Assembly: GCA_036272915.1 (NCBI GenBank)
Contig: DATAXV010000141.1
Span: 1-40,127, forward strand
DNA: 40,127 bases
Direction of reading: 5' to 3'
Source of the DNA: DATAXV01 sp036272915
Lineage (GTDB): Bacteria > Chloroflexota > Dormibacteria > Dormibacterales > Dormibacteraceae
Shown: positions 15,675 to 24,308 of the stretch, piece after piece
Numbering within the stretch: position 1 is the stretch's first letter
Layout of the letters: every line of letters begins with the position of its first letter
Translations under genes and position numbers: made by a program
Notes under the pieces: generated by a model
What the model was told of the DNA's origin: nothing
Database searches by the model: none
What the model saw: the letters and a program-made list of their open reading frames with translations, nothing else

Positions 15675-16039
15675 GTCCGGCGGCGCCCACCTCTCAACCA
15701 CCCGCGTCGCCCGGGCCGGCTTCGGCGGGCGGCGGGCAGCTGAGCGGTGACACCCTGGCTCGCCTCTCCCTGGTCTGCGGCCTGCTCAGCATCGGGTTCT
15801 TCGTCATCGGGATTCCCCTGGGCCTTGCCGGGATCGTCCTCTCCATCGTCTCCCGCGCGGGCGGCGAGCCCGCCTCGACGGCCCGGCCCCCGGCCGACTG
15901 GTGCGCGTCGGCGGCGATCATCACCAGCGGTGCCGGCAGCGCCCTGTGCGTCCTTCTCTGGTCCTTCTTCCATCAGGACCTGGTCGCGCCTCTGGGCGCG
16001 TTCTGGCCGGTGATCAGCAGCCCAGCGCACGGGCGATGA
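15671..16039 (+). CDS. Small two-helix membrane protein, DUF4190-like
   Basis: 122 residues from a GTG that overlaps the previous stop (GTGA). A Pro/Ala/Ser-rich N-terminus (about 1-25) is followed by LARLSLVCGLLSIGFFVIGI and PLGLAGIVLSIVSRAG, then ADWCASAAIITSGAGSALCV. It has the two-helix pattern of DUF4190 proteins and echoes the larger protein at 12631-13734. Its last 26 bases overlap the 3' end of the convergent acyl-CoA dehydrogenase gene. Function unknown; probably a membrane protein working with the preceding gene product. Confidence 0.65.
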   Translation: MSPAAPTSQPPASPGPASAGGGQLSGDTLARLSLVCGLLSIGFFVIGIPLGLAGIVLSIVSRAGGEPASTARPPADWCASAAIITSGAGSALCVLLWSFFHQDLVAPLGAFWPVISSPAHGR

Positions 16040-17177
16040 GCAGGCGCTGGACCTCCGAGGTCCCCTCTCCGATCTCGTTGATCTTGACGTCGCGCCAGTA
16101 GCGCGCGACCGGATAGTCCTCGATGAAGCCGTATCCGCCGTGGACCTGCAGCGCCTGGTCGGCGGCGCGCTTGGAGGCCTCGGCGGCGTAGAGCTTGGCC
16201 ATGGAGGCGAGCTTGGCCACCTCGCCGGTGGTGCTGCCCGCCCGCTCGTAGGTGACCGCCGCCTTGTAGGTGATCAGCCGGGACAGCTCGACCTCGGTGG
16301 CCATGTCGGCGAGCTTGAACTGGATCGCCTGCAGCCGCGAGATCGGGGCTCCGAAGGCCTGCCGCTCCCGGGCGTGGTCGAGGGCGGCGTCGAGACAGGC
16401 CTGGGCCAGGCCGACGGAGAGGGCCGCGATCGCGATCCGGCCGCCGGTCAGGGTGTGCAGGAACTGCCGGTAGCCGCCGCCCCTGGCCCCGAGCAGGTGG
16501 TCCTCCGGCACGCGGCATTCGTCGAAGGCGAGAGGATGCGTGTCGGACGAGTGCCAGCCGAGCTTGTTGTAGGCGGGCAGCACCTCGTACCCGGGCGCAT
16601 CCCTGGGCACGAGGAGGGCGGAGATCTCGCCCCGTTCGCCGCGCTCGAGGGGCCGGGTCAGGGCGGTGATGGTGACCCCCGCCGAGATGTCGGTGCCGGT
16701 GTTGGTGATGAACTGCTTGGCGCCGTCGATCACCCACTCGCCGTCCTCGAGCCGGGCGCGCGTCCGGATGGCCCCGGCGTCGGAGCCGGAGCCGGGCTCG
16801 GTCAGCCCGAACGACCAGAGGCGCTCGCCGCTGACCAGCGCCGGCAGCCACCGCTCCTGCTGCTCGCGGCTGCCATAGGCGGCGATCGGGGCGGCTCCCA
16901 GCGAGACCGCGGCCTCGAGCGTGATGGCGACGCCGGCGTCGGCCCGGGCGATCTCCTCGATAGCGATGCAGTAGGAGAGGAAGTCCGCCCCGACCCCGCC
17001 CCACTCCTCGTCGAAGATCAGCCCGAAGAAGCCAAGCTCCCCCATCTGCTTGACGATCGCGTAGGGGAACTCGTGCTTGCGGTCGAGCTCGGGCGCGGCC
17101 GGTGCGACCACCTCCCGCGCGAACTCCCGGCAGACATCGCGCAGCTCGCGCTGCTCCTCGCTGAGTTCGAAGTCCAT
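16014..17177 (-). CDS. Acyl-CoA dehydrogenase
   Basis: FAD-dependent alpha,beta-desaturation of acyl-CoA. 387 residues, the standard length. FELSEEQRELRDVCREFARE opens the N-terminal helical domain; LWSFGLTEPGSGSDAGAIRT and WVIDGAKQFITNTG form the flavin-binding beta domain; FGAPISRLQAIQFKLADMAT, QVHGGYGFIEDYPVARYWRD and the catalytic Glu (about E371) in IGEGTSEVQR close it. Electrons would pass to ETF. Position after a propionyl/methylmalonyl-CoA block suggests a role in fatty acid or branched-chain amino acid oxidation; chain length cannot be told. It follows the DUF2752 gene by 7 bases. Confidence 0.95.
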   Translation of the reverse strand: MDFELSEEQRELRDVCREFAREVVAPAAPELDRKHEFPYAIVKQMGELGFFGLIFDEEWGGVGADFLSYCIAIEEIARADAGVAITLEAAVSLGAAPIAAYGSREQQERWLPALVSGERLWSFGLTEPGSGSDAGAIRTRARLEDGEWVIDGAKQFITNTGTDISAGVTITALTRPLERGERGEISALLVPRDAPGYEVLPAYNKLGWHSSDTHPLAFDECRVPEDHLLGARGGGYRQFLHTLTGGRIAIAALSVGLAQACLDAALDHARERQAFGAPISRLQAIQFKLADMATEVELSRLITYKAAVTYERAGSTTGEVAKLASMAKLYAAEASKRAADQALQVHGGYGFIEDYPVARYWRDVKINEIGEGTSEVQRLLIARALGC

Positions 17178-17184
17178 CGGCGCG

Positions 17185-17613
17185 TCAGTTGGGAAGGACG
17201 GTCAGCTTCAGGGACCAGTTCACGGCCAGCGCCACCAGCGCCACCGCCACCACGGCCCTCGCCGCCTGCGGCGGCAGGCTGATCTGCCGTCGGGTGATCA
17301 CGGCGAAGAGGAGGGCGGGGATGGCGAGGACGGTGAGCACGAACAGCAGCGGGCCCAGCGGGTACATCCGGACCGCCCGCAGCCACTCCCCCTGCCAGGC
17401 GTAGGCGAAGGCGCGGGTCCCGCCGCAGAACGGGCAGGGATGCCCGGTGACGAGCAGGAACGGGCACTCGGGGAGCGTTGCGTGGGCACGGACCAGGGGC
17501 GCGAACAGCCTCGTGTACCCCATCCAGCCGGCGAGGCTGGCCGCCGCGACCAGGCCCTGCACGCGGTTCTCCGAGGGGAGGAGCACGACCGGGGTCGCGG
17601 TGCCGGTGACCAC
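17185..17613 (-). CDS. DUF2752 membrane protein
   Basis: 142 residues with three or four hydrophobic segments. The defining DUF2752 motif is HPCPFCGGTRAFAYAWQGEW (about 58-77), with the CPxCGxTRA signature. The family is found in many bacteria, is membrane embedded, and has no established function. GTG start at 17613. It lies 7 bases before the acyl-CoA dehydrogenase start, so the two are very likely co-transcribed, but no functional link is known. Confidence 0.85.
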   Translation of the reverse strand: MVTGTATPVVLLPSENRVQGLVAAASLAGWMGYTRLFAPLVRAHATLPECPFLLVTGHPCPFCGGTRAFAYAWQGEWLRAVRMYPLGPLLFVLTVLAIPALLFAVITRRQISLPPQAARAVVAVALVALAVNWSLKLTVLPN

Positions 17614-17651
17614 GTGCGAAGTCTAAGCCAGCCGCGCCGGCCCATCGCCGC

Positions 17652-17807
17652 TCACTCCCCCTGACGCTTCTCCCCGTCCCCCCGGTCGGTCAGGCTGTCC
17701 GCGGCGCGGCGGAGGTCGCGCGCGATCCAGACCACGACCACGATCAGCGCCACCGCCAGCCCGGCGATCGGACCGAAGACGAGGAAGGCGCCCACGTCGT
17801 CCAGCAT
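17652..17807 (-). CDS. Small single-helix membrane protein, 51 residues
   Basis: Short minus-strand frame starting at ATG 17807. The product begins MLDDVGAFLVFGPIAGLAVA, continues with a hydrophobic helix LIVVVVWIARDLRRA, and ends with a charged tail DSLTDRGDGEKRQGE. The helix-then-basic-then-charged profile is typical of real small membrane proteins. A TAGGCT hexamer lies 11 bases upstream (17819-17824). It sits between TetR and DUF2752 on the same strand. No family recognised. Confidence 0.55.
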   Translation of the reverse strand: MLDDVGAFLVFGPIAGLAVALIVVVVWIARDLRRAADSLTDRGDGEKRQGE

Positions 17808-17863
17808 CTGTGGTGCCCAGCCTACGGTGGCGCCGTCCGGTCTGGGGAAGGGAACCGAGCCGG

Positions 17864-18592
17864 TCAGTCCCCGGCGGAGAGGGCCAGGCCGAACCGGCGG
17901 GCGATCCCGTCGAGCAGCCCCTCGAGACCGAGTTCGAACCAGCCGTCGGTGTCGAGCAGACCGGAGGTGGCCTCCGAGTCGTGCATCAGCGCCTGCGTCT
18001 GCGGATAGCTCCCGCTCTCGATCTCGGCCGTGGCGTAGGCGGTGATCGCCTCCACCACCTCGGGCGGCGTCGTCCGCCGCTCCACCAGCTCCCTGGCCCG
18101 GAGAACGTTGCCGAAGACGAAGTCGTCGACCACGGCCAGGATCCCGAACTTGGACCGGGCGTCGAGGTCGGTTCCCGACAGCGCCTGCAGCGACTGCTCG
18201 AAATGGCGCAGGGCATTGGGCCCCATCTGCGCCGACCTCAGGGCCTCCAGCGCCCAGGGGTGGCGCATCAGGCTCGCCCGGGTCCGCCGCGCGATCAGGC
18301 CCATTGCCTCGCGCCAGCCCTCCGGCATCTCTCCCTTCGGCACCAGCTCCTCGGCCATGTGGGCATCGTCCATCAGCGCCACCAGCTCGTCCTTGTTGCG
18401 GACGTAGTGGTAGAGGGTCATGGTGCCGGCGTCGAGCTCGCTCGCCAGCCGGCGCATGGAAACCGCCGCGAAGCCCTCGGCGTCGGCGATGGCCAGGGCC
18501 GTCTCGGCGATCTGCCTGCGGCTCAGGCGCGGCCGGCGGGCGCCCGGCTCCGGTCTCGACCAGATCAGGTCGGTGGCCTTCCCGCTCGGCAT
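17864..18592 (-). CDS. TetR-family transcriptional regulator
   Basis: 242 residues. N-terminal HTH domain at about 23-68 (LSRRQIAETALAIADAEGFA, SMRRLASELDAGTMTLYHYV), with a C-terminal TetR_C_1-type ligand domain (LIARRTRASLMRHPWALEAL, FELGLEGLLDGIARRFG). Starts at 18592, 18601 and 18685 are all in frame. I prefer 18592 because TACGAT lies exactly 7 bases upstream, the local leaderless geometry, and because a 23-base palindrome overlaps this start, as expected for autorepression. It is encoded on the same strand as, and downstream of, the carboxyltransferase gene. A plausible target is the neighbouring acyl-CoA genes, with an acyl-CoA or similar ligand; that part is inference. Confidence 0.88.
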   Translation of the reverse strand: MPSGKATDLIWSRPEPGARRPRLSRRQIAETALAIADAEGFAAVSMRRLASELDAGTMTLYHYVRNKDELVALMDDAHMAEELVPKGEMPEGWREAMGLIARRTRASLMRHPWALEALRSAQMGPNALRHFEQSLQALSGTDLDARSKFGILAVVDDFVFGNVLRARELVERRTTPPEVVEAITAYATAEIESGSYPQTQALMHDSEATSGLLDTDGWFELGLEGLLDGIARRFGLALSAGD

Positions 18593-18610
18593 GACGTACA
18601 TCGTACTGCC
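18588..18610. promoter_or_regulatory. Candidate TetR autoregulatory operator
   Basis: 23-base imperfect palindrome of the form GGCA-N2-ACG-N5-CGT-N2-TGCC, with 7 of 11 base pairs symmetric. It covers the TetR start codon at 18592 and the TACGAT -10-like element at 18600-18605, so a bound repressor would block initiation. Confidence 0.5.
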
Positions 18611-18826
18611 AGGGCTCGAAGCTCCCTCCACTGAGCCGGAGTCACCCGCCGGCTGGCCGGCCTCGACCAGAACGGCGTCCATCAAGCCGCGGGCCGCGGC
18701 TTGCCTGCCAACGCCGGCTACAGCGCCGCCACCCTGGTCCGCGCGGTGCTGCTGGTCTCCGCGCTCGTGGCCAGCGGCCCGCTCGCGATGGGCGCGGAGC
18801 GGACCCGGTGATCGGCGGCGCCGGCG

Positions 18827-20374
18827 TCACAGCGGGATGTTGCCGTGCCTCCGGGGCGACCGCGGCCGCTCCTTGCGCTTGGCCAGGGTCAGCGCCCGGA
18901 TCAGCACCTCCCGGGTCCGGCCCGGCTCGATGATGTCGTCCAGGTAGCCGCGCTCGGCGGCGACGAAGGGATTGGCGAAGCGCTCGGCGTAGTCCCGCAC
19001 CAGCTCGGCCCGCCTCGCCTTGGGTTCCTCGGCCGCCGCCAGCTCGCGCCGGAAGATGACGTTGACCGCACCCTCCGGCCCCATCACCGCGACCTCGGCC
19101 GAGGGCCAGGCCACGTTGTAGTCGGCGCGGATGTGCTTGGAGCACATCACGCAGTAGGCGCCGCCATAGGCCTTGCGGGTGATCACGGTCAGCTTGGGCA
19201 CGGTCGCCTCGCAGAAGGCGTAGAGCAGCTTCGCCCCGTGCCGGATGATCCCGCGGTACTCCTGCTCGGTGCCGGGCAGGAATCCGGGGACGTCCTCGAA
19301 GACGACCAGGGGGATGTTGAAGGCGTCGCAGAAGCGGACGAAGCGCGCGCCCTTGACCGAGGCGTCGATGTCCAGCGCCCCGGCCATGACCTTGGGCTGG
19401 TTGGCGACGACGCCGACGGCGTGGCCGTCGAGGCGGGCGAAGCCGATGACCAGGTTCATGGCGTGGTAGGGCTGGACCTCGAGGAAGGAGCCGCCGTCGA
19501 CGATCCGGCGGATGACCTCCTTCATGTCGTAGGCCTGACTGGGGCTGTCCGGCACCAGATCGACCAGATCCGGCGCCTGCCGGTTCGGGTCGTCGCCGGT
19601 GAGGACGCGGGGCGGCTCCTCGGTGAAGCTCTGGGGCAGGTAGGGGAGCAGCTCGCGGACCTGCGCGAAGCACTCGTCCTCGCTCTGGGCGAGGAAGTGG
19701 GCGACGCCGGAGGTGACGTTGTGGACCTCGGCCCCGCCGAGGCTGTCGAAGGTGACGTCCTCGCCGGTCGTCACCCGGATCACCTCGGGGCCGGTGATGA
19801 ACATGTAGCCGAGGCCGTGGACCATGAAGGTGAAGTCGGTCATCGCCGGCGAATAGACGGCGCCGCCGGTGCAGGGCCCGAGGACCAGGCTGATCTGGGG
19901 CACGATGCCGCTCGACTCCACGTTCCGCCAGAAGATCTCGGCGTAGCCGGCGAGGGAGACGACCCCTTCCTGGATGCGGGCGCCGCCGGAGTCGTTGATG
20001 CCGATGATCGGGACCCGGTTCTGGTGGGCCAGATCCATCGCCTTGCAGACCTTCTCCGCGAAGACCTCGCCCAGCGAGCCGCCGAAGACGGCGGCGTCGT
20101 GGGCGAAGAGCATCACGTCGCGGCCCCCGATCCGGCCCATCCCGCAGACGACGCCGTCACCGGCCGGGCGCCGGCGCTCCATCCCCATGACCCGGCTGCG
20201 GTGGCGGGCGAAGAGGTCGAGCTCCTCGAAGGAGTTGCGGTCGCAGAGACGCTGGATGCGCTCGCGGGCTGTGAGCCGACCCTTCGCGTGCTGGCGCCTC
20301 GCCCCCTCGGCGTCGCCGTGCGCGGCCTCGAACTTGCGCTGCCGGAGGTCGTTGAGCGGATCCACCCTGGCCAT
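18827..20374 (-). CDS. Acyl-CoA carboxylase carboxyltransferase (beta) subunit, propionyl-CoA type
   Basis: Transfers CO2 from carboxybiotin to propionyl-CoA (probable) to give methylmalonyl-CoA. 515 residues, normal for PccB/AccB-type subunits. GRLTARERIQRLCDRNSFEE, VPIIGINDSGGARIQEGVVS, ISLVLGPCTGGAVYSPAMTD (oxyanion glycines), VEVQ-type LEVQPYHAMNLVIGFARLDG, VVFEDVPGFLPGTEQE, VITRKAYGGAYCVM, and the end YLDDIIEPGRTREVLIRAL. Propionyl-CoA as substrate is inferred from the mutase and epimerase genes immediately upstream; the biotin carboxylase partner is not in the window. A GAGGAGGG ribosome binding site precedes the ATG. Confidence 0.93.
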   Translation of the reverse strand: MARVDPLNDLRQRKFEAAHGDAEGARRQHAKGRLTARERIQRLCDRNSFEELDLFARHRSRVMGMERRRPAGDGVVCGMGRIGGRDVMLFAHDAAVFGGSLGEVFAEKVCKAMDLAHQNRVPIIGINDSGGARIQEGVVSLAGYAEIFWRNVESSGIVPQISLVLGPCTGGAVYSPAMTDFTFMVHGLGYMFITGPEVIRVTTGEDVTFDSLGGAEVHNVTSGVAHFLAQSEDECFAQVRELLPYLPQSFTEEPPRVLTGDDPNRQAPDLVDLVPDSPSQAYDMKEVIRRIVDGGSFLEVQPYHAMNLVIGFARLDGHAVGVVANQPKVMAGALDIDASVKGARFVRFCDAFNIPLVVFEDVPGFLPGTEQEYRGIIRHGAKLLYAFCEATVPKLTVITRKAYGGAYCVMCSKHIRADYNVAWPSAEVAVMGPEGAVNVIFRRELAAAEEPKARRAELVRDYAERFANPFVAAERGYLDDIIEPGRTREVLIRALTLAKRKERPRSPRRHGNIPL

Positions 20375-20419
20375 CAGCCGCGGCCCTCCTCACTCGTGCC
20401 GCGCGGCGGGAGCGCCCGC

Positions 20420-21983
<1,564 letters not shown>

Positions 21984-22009
<26 letters not shown>

Positions 22010-22421
22010 CCTGCTCCAGCTCGATCAGCACGCCGAAGGTCCCCCTGGGGTGGAGGAAGCCGATCTCGGTGTCGCCGGTCCCGCCCCGGCGGGGCGCCTC
22101 GCCGGCGAGATCCAGCCCGGCCTCGCGGGCGGCCGACAGCGACCGCCTGATGTCGGCGACCTGGAAGGCGATGTGATGGATCCCCTCCCCCCTCCTGGTC
22201 ACGAACCGCCCCACCGGGGAGTCCTCGCTCATCGGCTCCATGAGCTCGATCTGGATGTCGCCGAGGCGAAGCGCCGCGGCCCGGATCTGCTCGCCCTCCG
22301 ACTCCCAGCGGCGCTCGACCTCAAGGCCGAAGACATCGCGGTAGAGGCTGATGGCGGCGTCGAGGTCGCGCACGGCGAGGCCCAGATGGGAGAGGCGCTG
22401 GGGGGAGGCGGTGTCCGGCAT
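21984..22421 (-). CDS. mce: Methylmalonyl-CoA epimerase (VOC family)
   Basis: Interconverts (S)- and (R)-methylmalonyl-CoA, linking the carboxylase to the mutase. 145 residues with the two-module VOC fold: LSHLGLAVRDLDAAISLYRD (metal His in SHLG), the metal Glu/Gln region IQIELMEPMSEDSPVGRFV, GEGIHHIAFQVADI (second metal His), and the last ligand in GVLIELEQ. This order matches bacterial epimerases such as that of Propionibacterium. It lies 10 bases after an SCP2-like gene and overlaps the mutase gene, so it is surely co-expressed with it. Confidence 0.92.
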
Positions 22422-22431
22422 CCTCCCAAGC

Positions 22432-22875
22432 CTACTGACCGTGGACGCTGAAGATCCTCGTCAGCTGGGTGAGCGCGGTCAGGTTGCCGGAGACGCCCTC
22501 CACGCGGAGGCGCCCCTGGACCATGCGCCATACCAGCTCGCGGCCGGCTCCGGTCAGCAGGTTCGGCGTCCGGGCGAACCCGATCTCGACGTTGCCCAGC
22601 ATGAGCACGGTCTCGGAGTCGCCGTGGATGGTCAGGGCGCGGTCGGGCGCCAGGCCGCCCTGGATGAAGAGGTGGCCGCCCTGGAAGGACATGGTCACCG
22701 ACTCGCCGAGGTCGGTCACGTGCACGCCGACCCGGGTCAGCAGGCGGTCGAAGTCGCGGCGGCGCTCCTCACCGGTGACGTTGGCCTCGATCAGCTCGCC
22801 CAGCATCTTCGCCAGCTGGCTGCGGTGCGCCGCGGCGTCGTAGGCGATCAGGGGCCGTATCGAGGGGGAGCCCAT
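22432..22875 (-). CDS. SCP2-like (sterol carrier/lipid-binding) domain protein, first of a pair
   Basis: 147 residues. After a helical N-terminus (YDAAAHRSQLAKMLGELIEA) comes an SCP2-type sheet: GVHVTDLGESVTMSFQGGHL, RALTIHGDSETVLMLGNVEI, and LVWRMVQGRLRVEGVSGNLT, ending RIFSV. SCP2 domains bind lipids or acyl-CoA in a hydrophobic tunnel. The ATG shares a base with the stop of the second SCP2-like gene (TGATG), and mce follows after 10 bases. A role in carrying acyl-CoA or lipid substrates for the adjacent pathway is plausible but unproven. Confidence 0.75.
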   Translation of the reverse strand: MGSPSIRPLIAYDAAAHRSQLAKMLGELIEANVTGEERRRDFDRLLTRVGVHVTDLGESVTMSFQGGHLFIQGGLAPDRALTIHGDSETVLMLGNVEIGFARTPNLLTGAGRELVWRMVQGRLRVEGVSGNLTALTQLTRIFSVHGQ

Positions 22876-23294
22876 CAGTCGTCGGGCCAGGCCACCGGCA
22901 CCCGGGTGGTGCAGTTGGTCAGCTCCTGGGAGGCCTTCGTGTAGCGAACGATGGTGGGCAGGTTGCCCCTGACCTTGAGCTTGCCCGAGAGCATGCCGCG
23001 GACCGCGTCCAGCTGCTTGGTCGCGACCTGCTTCCAGCGCGAGTAGCTGGCGCTGATCGTGAAGTCGCAGGCGCGGGCGGCGTCGGCGCTACCCGGCTCG
23101 ACGCGGCGCGCCTCGCCGTCGAAGAGGTCGAGGACCAGGCCCCTGGTCTCGGGGAAGCCGTGGTCGGGCTCGGCCTCGACGACCAGGCCGACCGTCCACT
23201 TCCAGCCCTTGGCCGCCTTGCGGTAGCCGTCGCTGCGATTGATCTCGTCCTTGAAGGCGTCCGCCCACTCGGCCGAGAACGCCGGGTAGCTCAT
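22875..23294 (-). CDS. SCP2 sterol-binding domain protein, second of a pair
   Basis: 139 residues, a single SCP2 domain: YPAFSAEWADAFKDEINRSD, KWTVGLVVEAEPDHGFPETR, RACDFTISASYSRWKQVATK, and GMLSGKLKVRGNLPTIVRYT, the last being the usual low-affinity lipid-tunnel helix region. The ATG at 23294 is preceded by TACGGT at a distance of 7 bases, pointing to a leaderless transcript that begins here and runs through SCP2, mce, the mutase and the carboxyltransferase. Likely binds lipid or acyl-CoA; enzymatic activity is not expected. Confidence 0.82.
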   Translation of the reverse strand: MSYPAFSAEWADAFKDEINRSDGYRKAAKGWKWTVGLVVEAEPDHGFPETRGLVLDLFDGEARRVEPGSADAARACDFTISASYSRWKQVATKQLDAVRGMLSGKLKVRGNLPTIVRYTKASQELTNCTTRVPVAWPDD

Positions 23295-23337
23295 GGCACG
23301 TACCGTAGCAGCAACCTGCTGATGTAGCGTGGCGGTC
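23295..23337. promoter_or_regulatory. 43-base divergent promoter with mirrored leaderless -10 elements
   Basis: Minus strand: TACGGT (23302-23307) ends 7 bases before the ATG at 23294. Plus strand: TAGCGT (23325-23330) ends 7 bases before the ATG at 23338. Between them lies the inverted repeat AGCAG-CAAC-CTGCT. The two promoters are so close that the polymerases must compete, and one regulator bound at the centre could control both. Confidence 0.5.
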
Positions 23338-23775
23338 ATGGCCACCAGAGACTCGGCGCAGGCGGCGCGTCTGCTGCAGCGCATGGACCAGAAGATGGGC
23401 TCCTTCGCCACCGCCCTCGGACTCTACATCAGCGAGTTCGAGCCGACCCGGGTCACCGCCTGGATCGAGATCGGCTCGGATCACCACACGCCCTGGGGCA
23501 TCGTCCACGGTGGCGTCTACACCACCGCCTTCGAGACGCTGGCCAGCATGGGCGCCTGCCTCGCCGTCGCCGACCGGGGCCAGCTGGCGGTCGGCGTCAA
23601 CAACTCCACCGACTTCATCCGCAGCCACGTCCAGGGTCGGGTGACGATGGTCGCGGAGCCCCTCCACCAGGGTCGGGTCCAGCAGCTCTGGGAGGTCAGG
23701 GCGACGCGCGACGACGATGGCCGGCTGCTGGCGAGGGGACAGGTCAGGCTCCAGAACATCGTCGCCGAGCGGTGA
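23338..23775 (+). CDS. PaaI-type hotdog thioesterase
   Basis: Acyl-CoA thioesterase of the hotdog fold, 145 residues. It contains SDHHTPWGIVHGGVYTTAFE, with the (N/H)xxGxxHGG motif of the PaaI/4HBT family, followed by ACLAVADRGQLAVGVNNSTD and FIRSHVQGRVTMVAEPLHQG. A GTG at 23329 is also in frame, but it lies in the -10-like hexamer region; the ATG at 23338 fits the leaderless geometry. It is transcribed divergently from the SCP2-epimerase-mutase operon, so release of CoA from a pathway intermediate is a reasonable guess. The exact acyl group is unknown. Confidence 0.85.
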   Translation: MATRDSAQAARLLQRMDQKMGSFATALGLYISEFEPTRVTAWIEIGSDHHTPWGIVHGGVYTTAFETLASMGACLAVADRGQLAVGVNNSTDFIRSHVQGRVTMVAEPLHQGRVQQLWEVRATRDDDGRLLARGQVRLQNIVAER

Positions 23776-23803
23776 GCGGCGCCGCCGGCGCCCTCCCCCA
23801 CCG

Positions 23804-24304
23804 GTGACCCCGGATCAGCTCGTCCTCGCCGCGATCAGGGTGGCCGAGGAGGGCCTGGAGGCCGGCGAGCTGCCGATCGGGGCGGTGGTGGCGCTCGGCG
23901 ACGACATCGTCGCCAGTGCCTTCACCCAGGAGCGCCGCCAGGGACGGCGCCTGGTCCACGCCGACCTCCTGGCCATGGAGCAGGCGGACCGGGCGCTGGG
24001 CCGGGGCCGGCGGGGAGGGCTCCGGCTGGCGGTCAACCTGGAGCCGTGCCTGATGTGCATAGGCGCGGCCATGTCGCTGGGCGTCGAGGAGGTCCTCTTC
24101 GCCCTCGAGGCACCGGCCGACGGCGCCGCCGCGATCGCCGCCGCCTGGGGCCCGGCCAGCCCCTCCACCTGGTACCGCCCACCCACCCTGACCGGCGGCA
24201 TCCGGCACCGGGAGAGCCGTGAGCTCTTCCGCCGCTACGCCGCCGGGGCCGGCGAGAGCGCCCTCCGCGCCTTCGCCGCCGAGCTGGCGGCGCTGCCCGA
24301 CTGA
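23804..24304 (+). CDS. Nucleoside/tRNA-adenosine deaminase-like protein with HAD instead of HAE
   Basis: Cytidine-deaminase-fold protein, 166 residues from GTG 23804. Zinc site: VHADLLAME (His52) and NLEPCLMCIGAAMSLG (Cys82, Cys85). In TadA and other deaminases the first motif is HAE, with Glu as proton shuttle; here it is Asp54. GELPIGAVVALGDDIVASAF and FALEAPADGAAAIAAAW are otherwise in family style. I believe HAD occurs in a GC-rich actinobacterial-type sub-branch, so this may be a distinct subfamily rather than a dead enzyme. Deamination of a nucleoside or base is likely; the substrate is open. It starts 28 bases after the thioesterase stop and is convergent with the S9 peptidase. Confidence 0.8.
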   Translation: MTPDQLVLAAIRVAEEGLEAGELPIGAVVALGDDIVASAFTQERRQGRRLVHADLLAMEQADRALGRGRRGGLRLAVNLEPCLMCIGAAMSLGVEEVLFALEAPADGAAAIAAAWGPASPSTWYRPPTLTGGIRHRESRELFRRYAAGAGESALRAFAAELAALPD

Positions 24305-24308
24305 GCGA

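Noticed and set aside
18611..18826. Hydrophobic plus-strand frame ending in ATLVRAVLLVSALVASGPLA, like the last helix of a transporter
   Set aside because: Only about 30 residues look membrane-like, there is no start or upstream domain, and GC-rich DNA often yields Ala/Leu/Val runs by chance.
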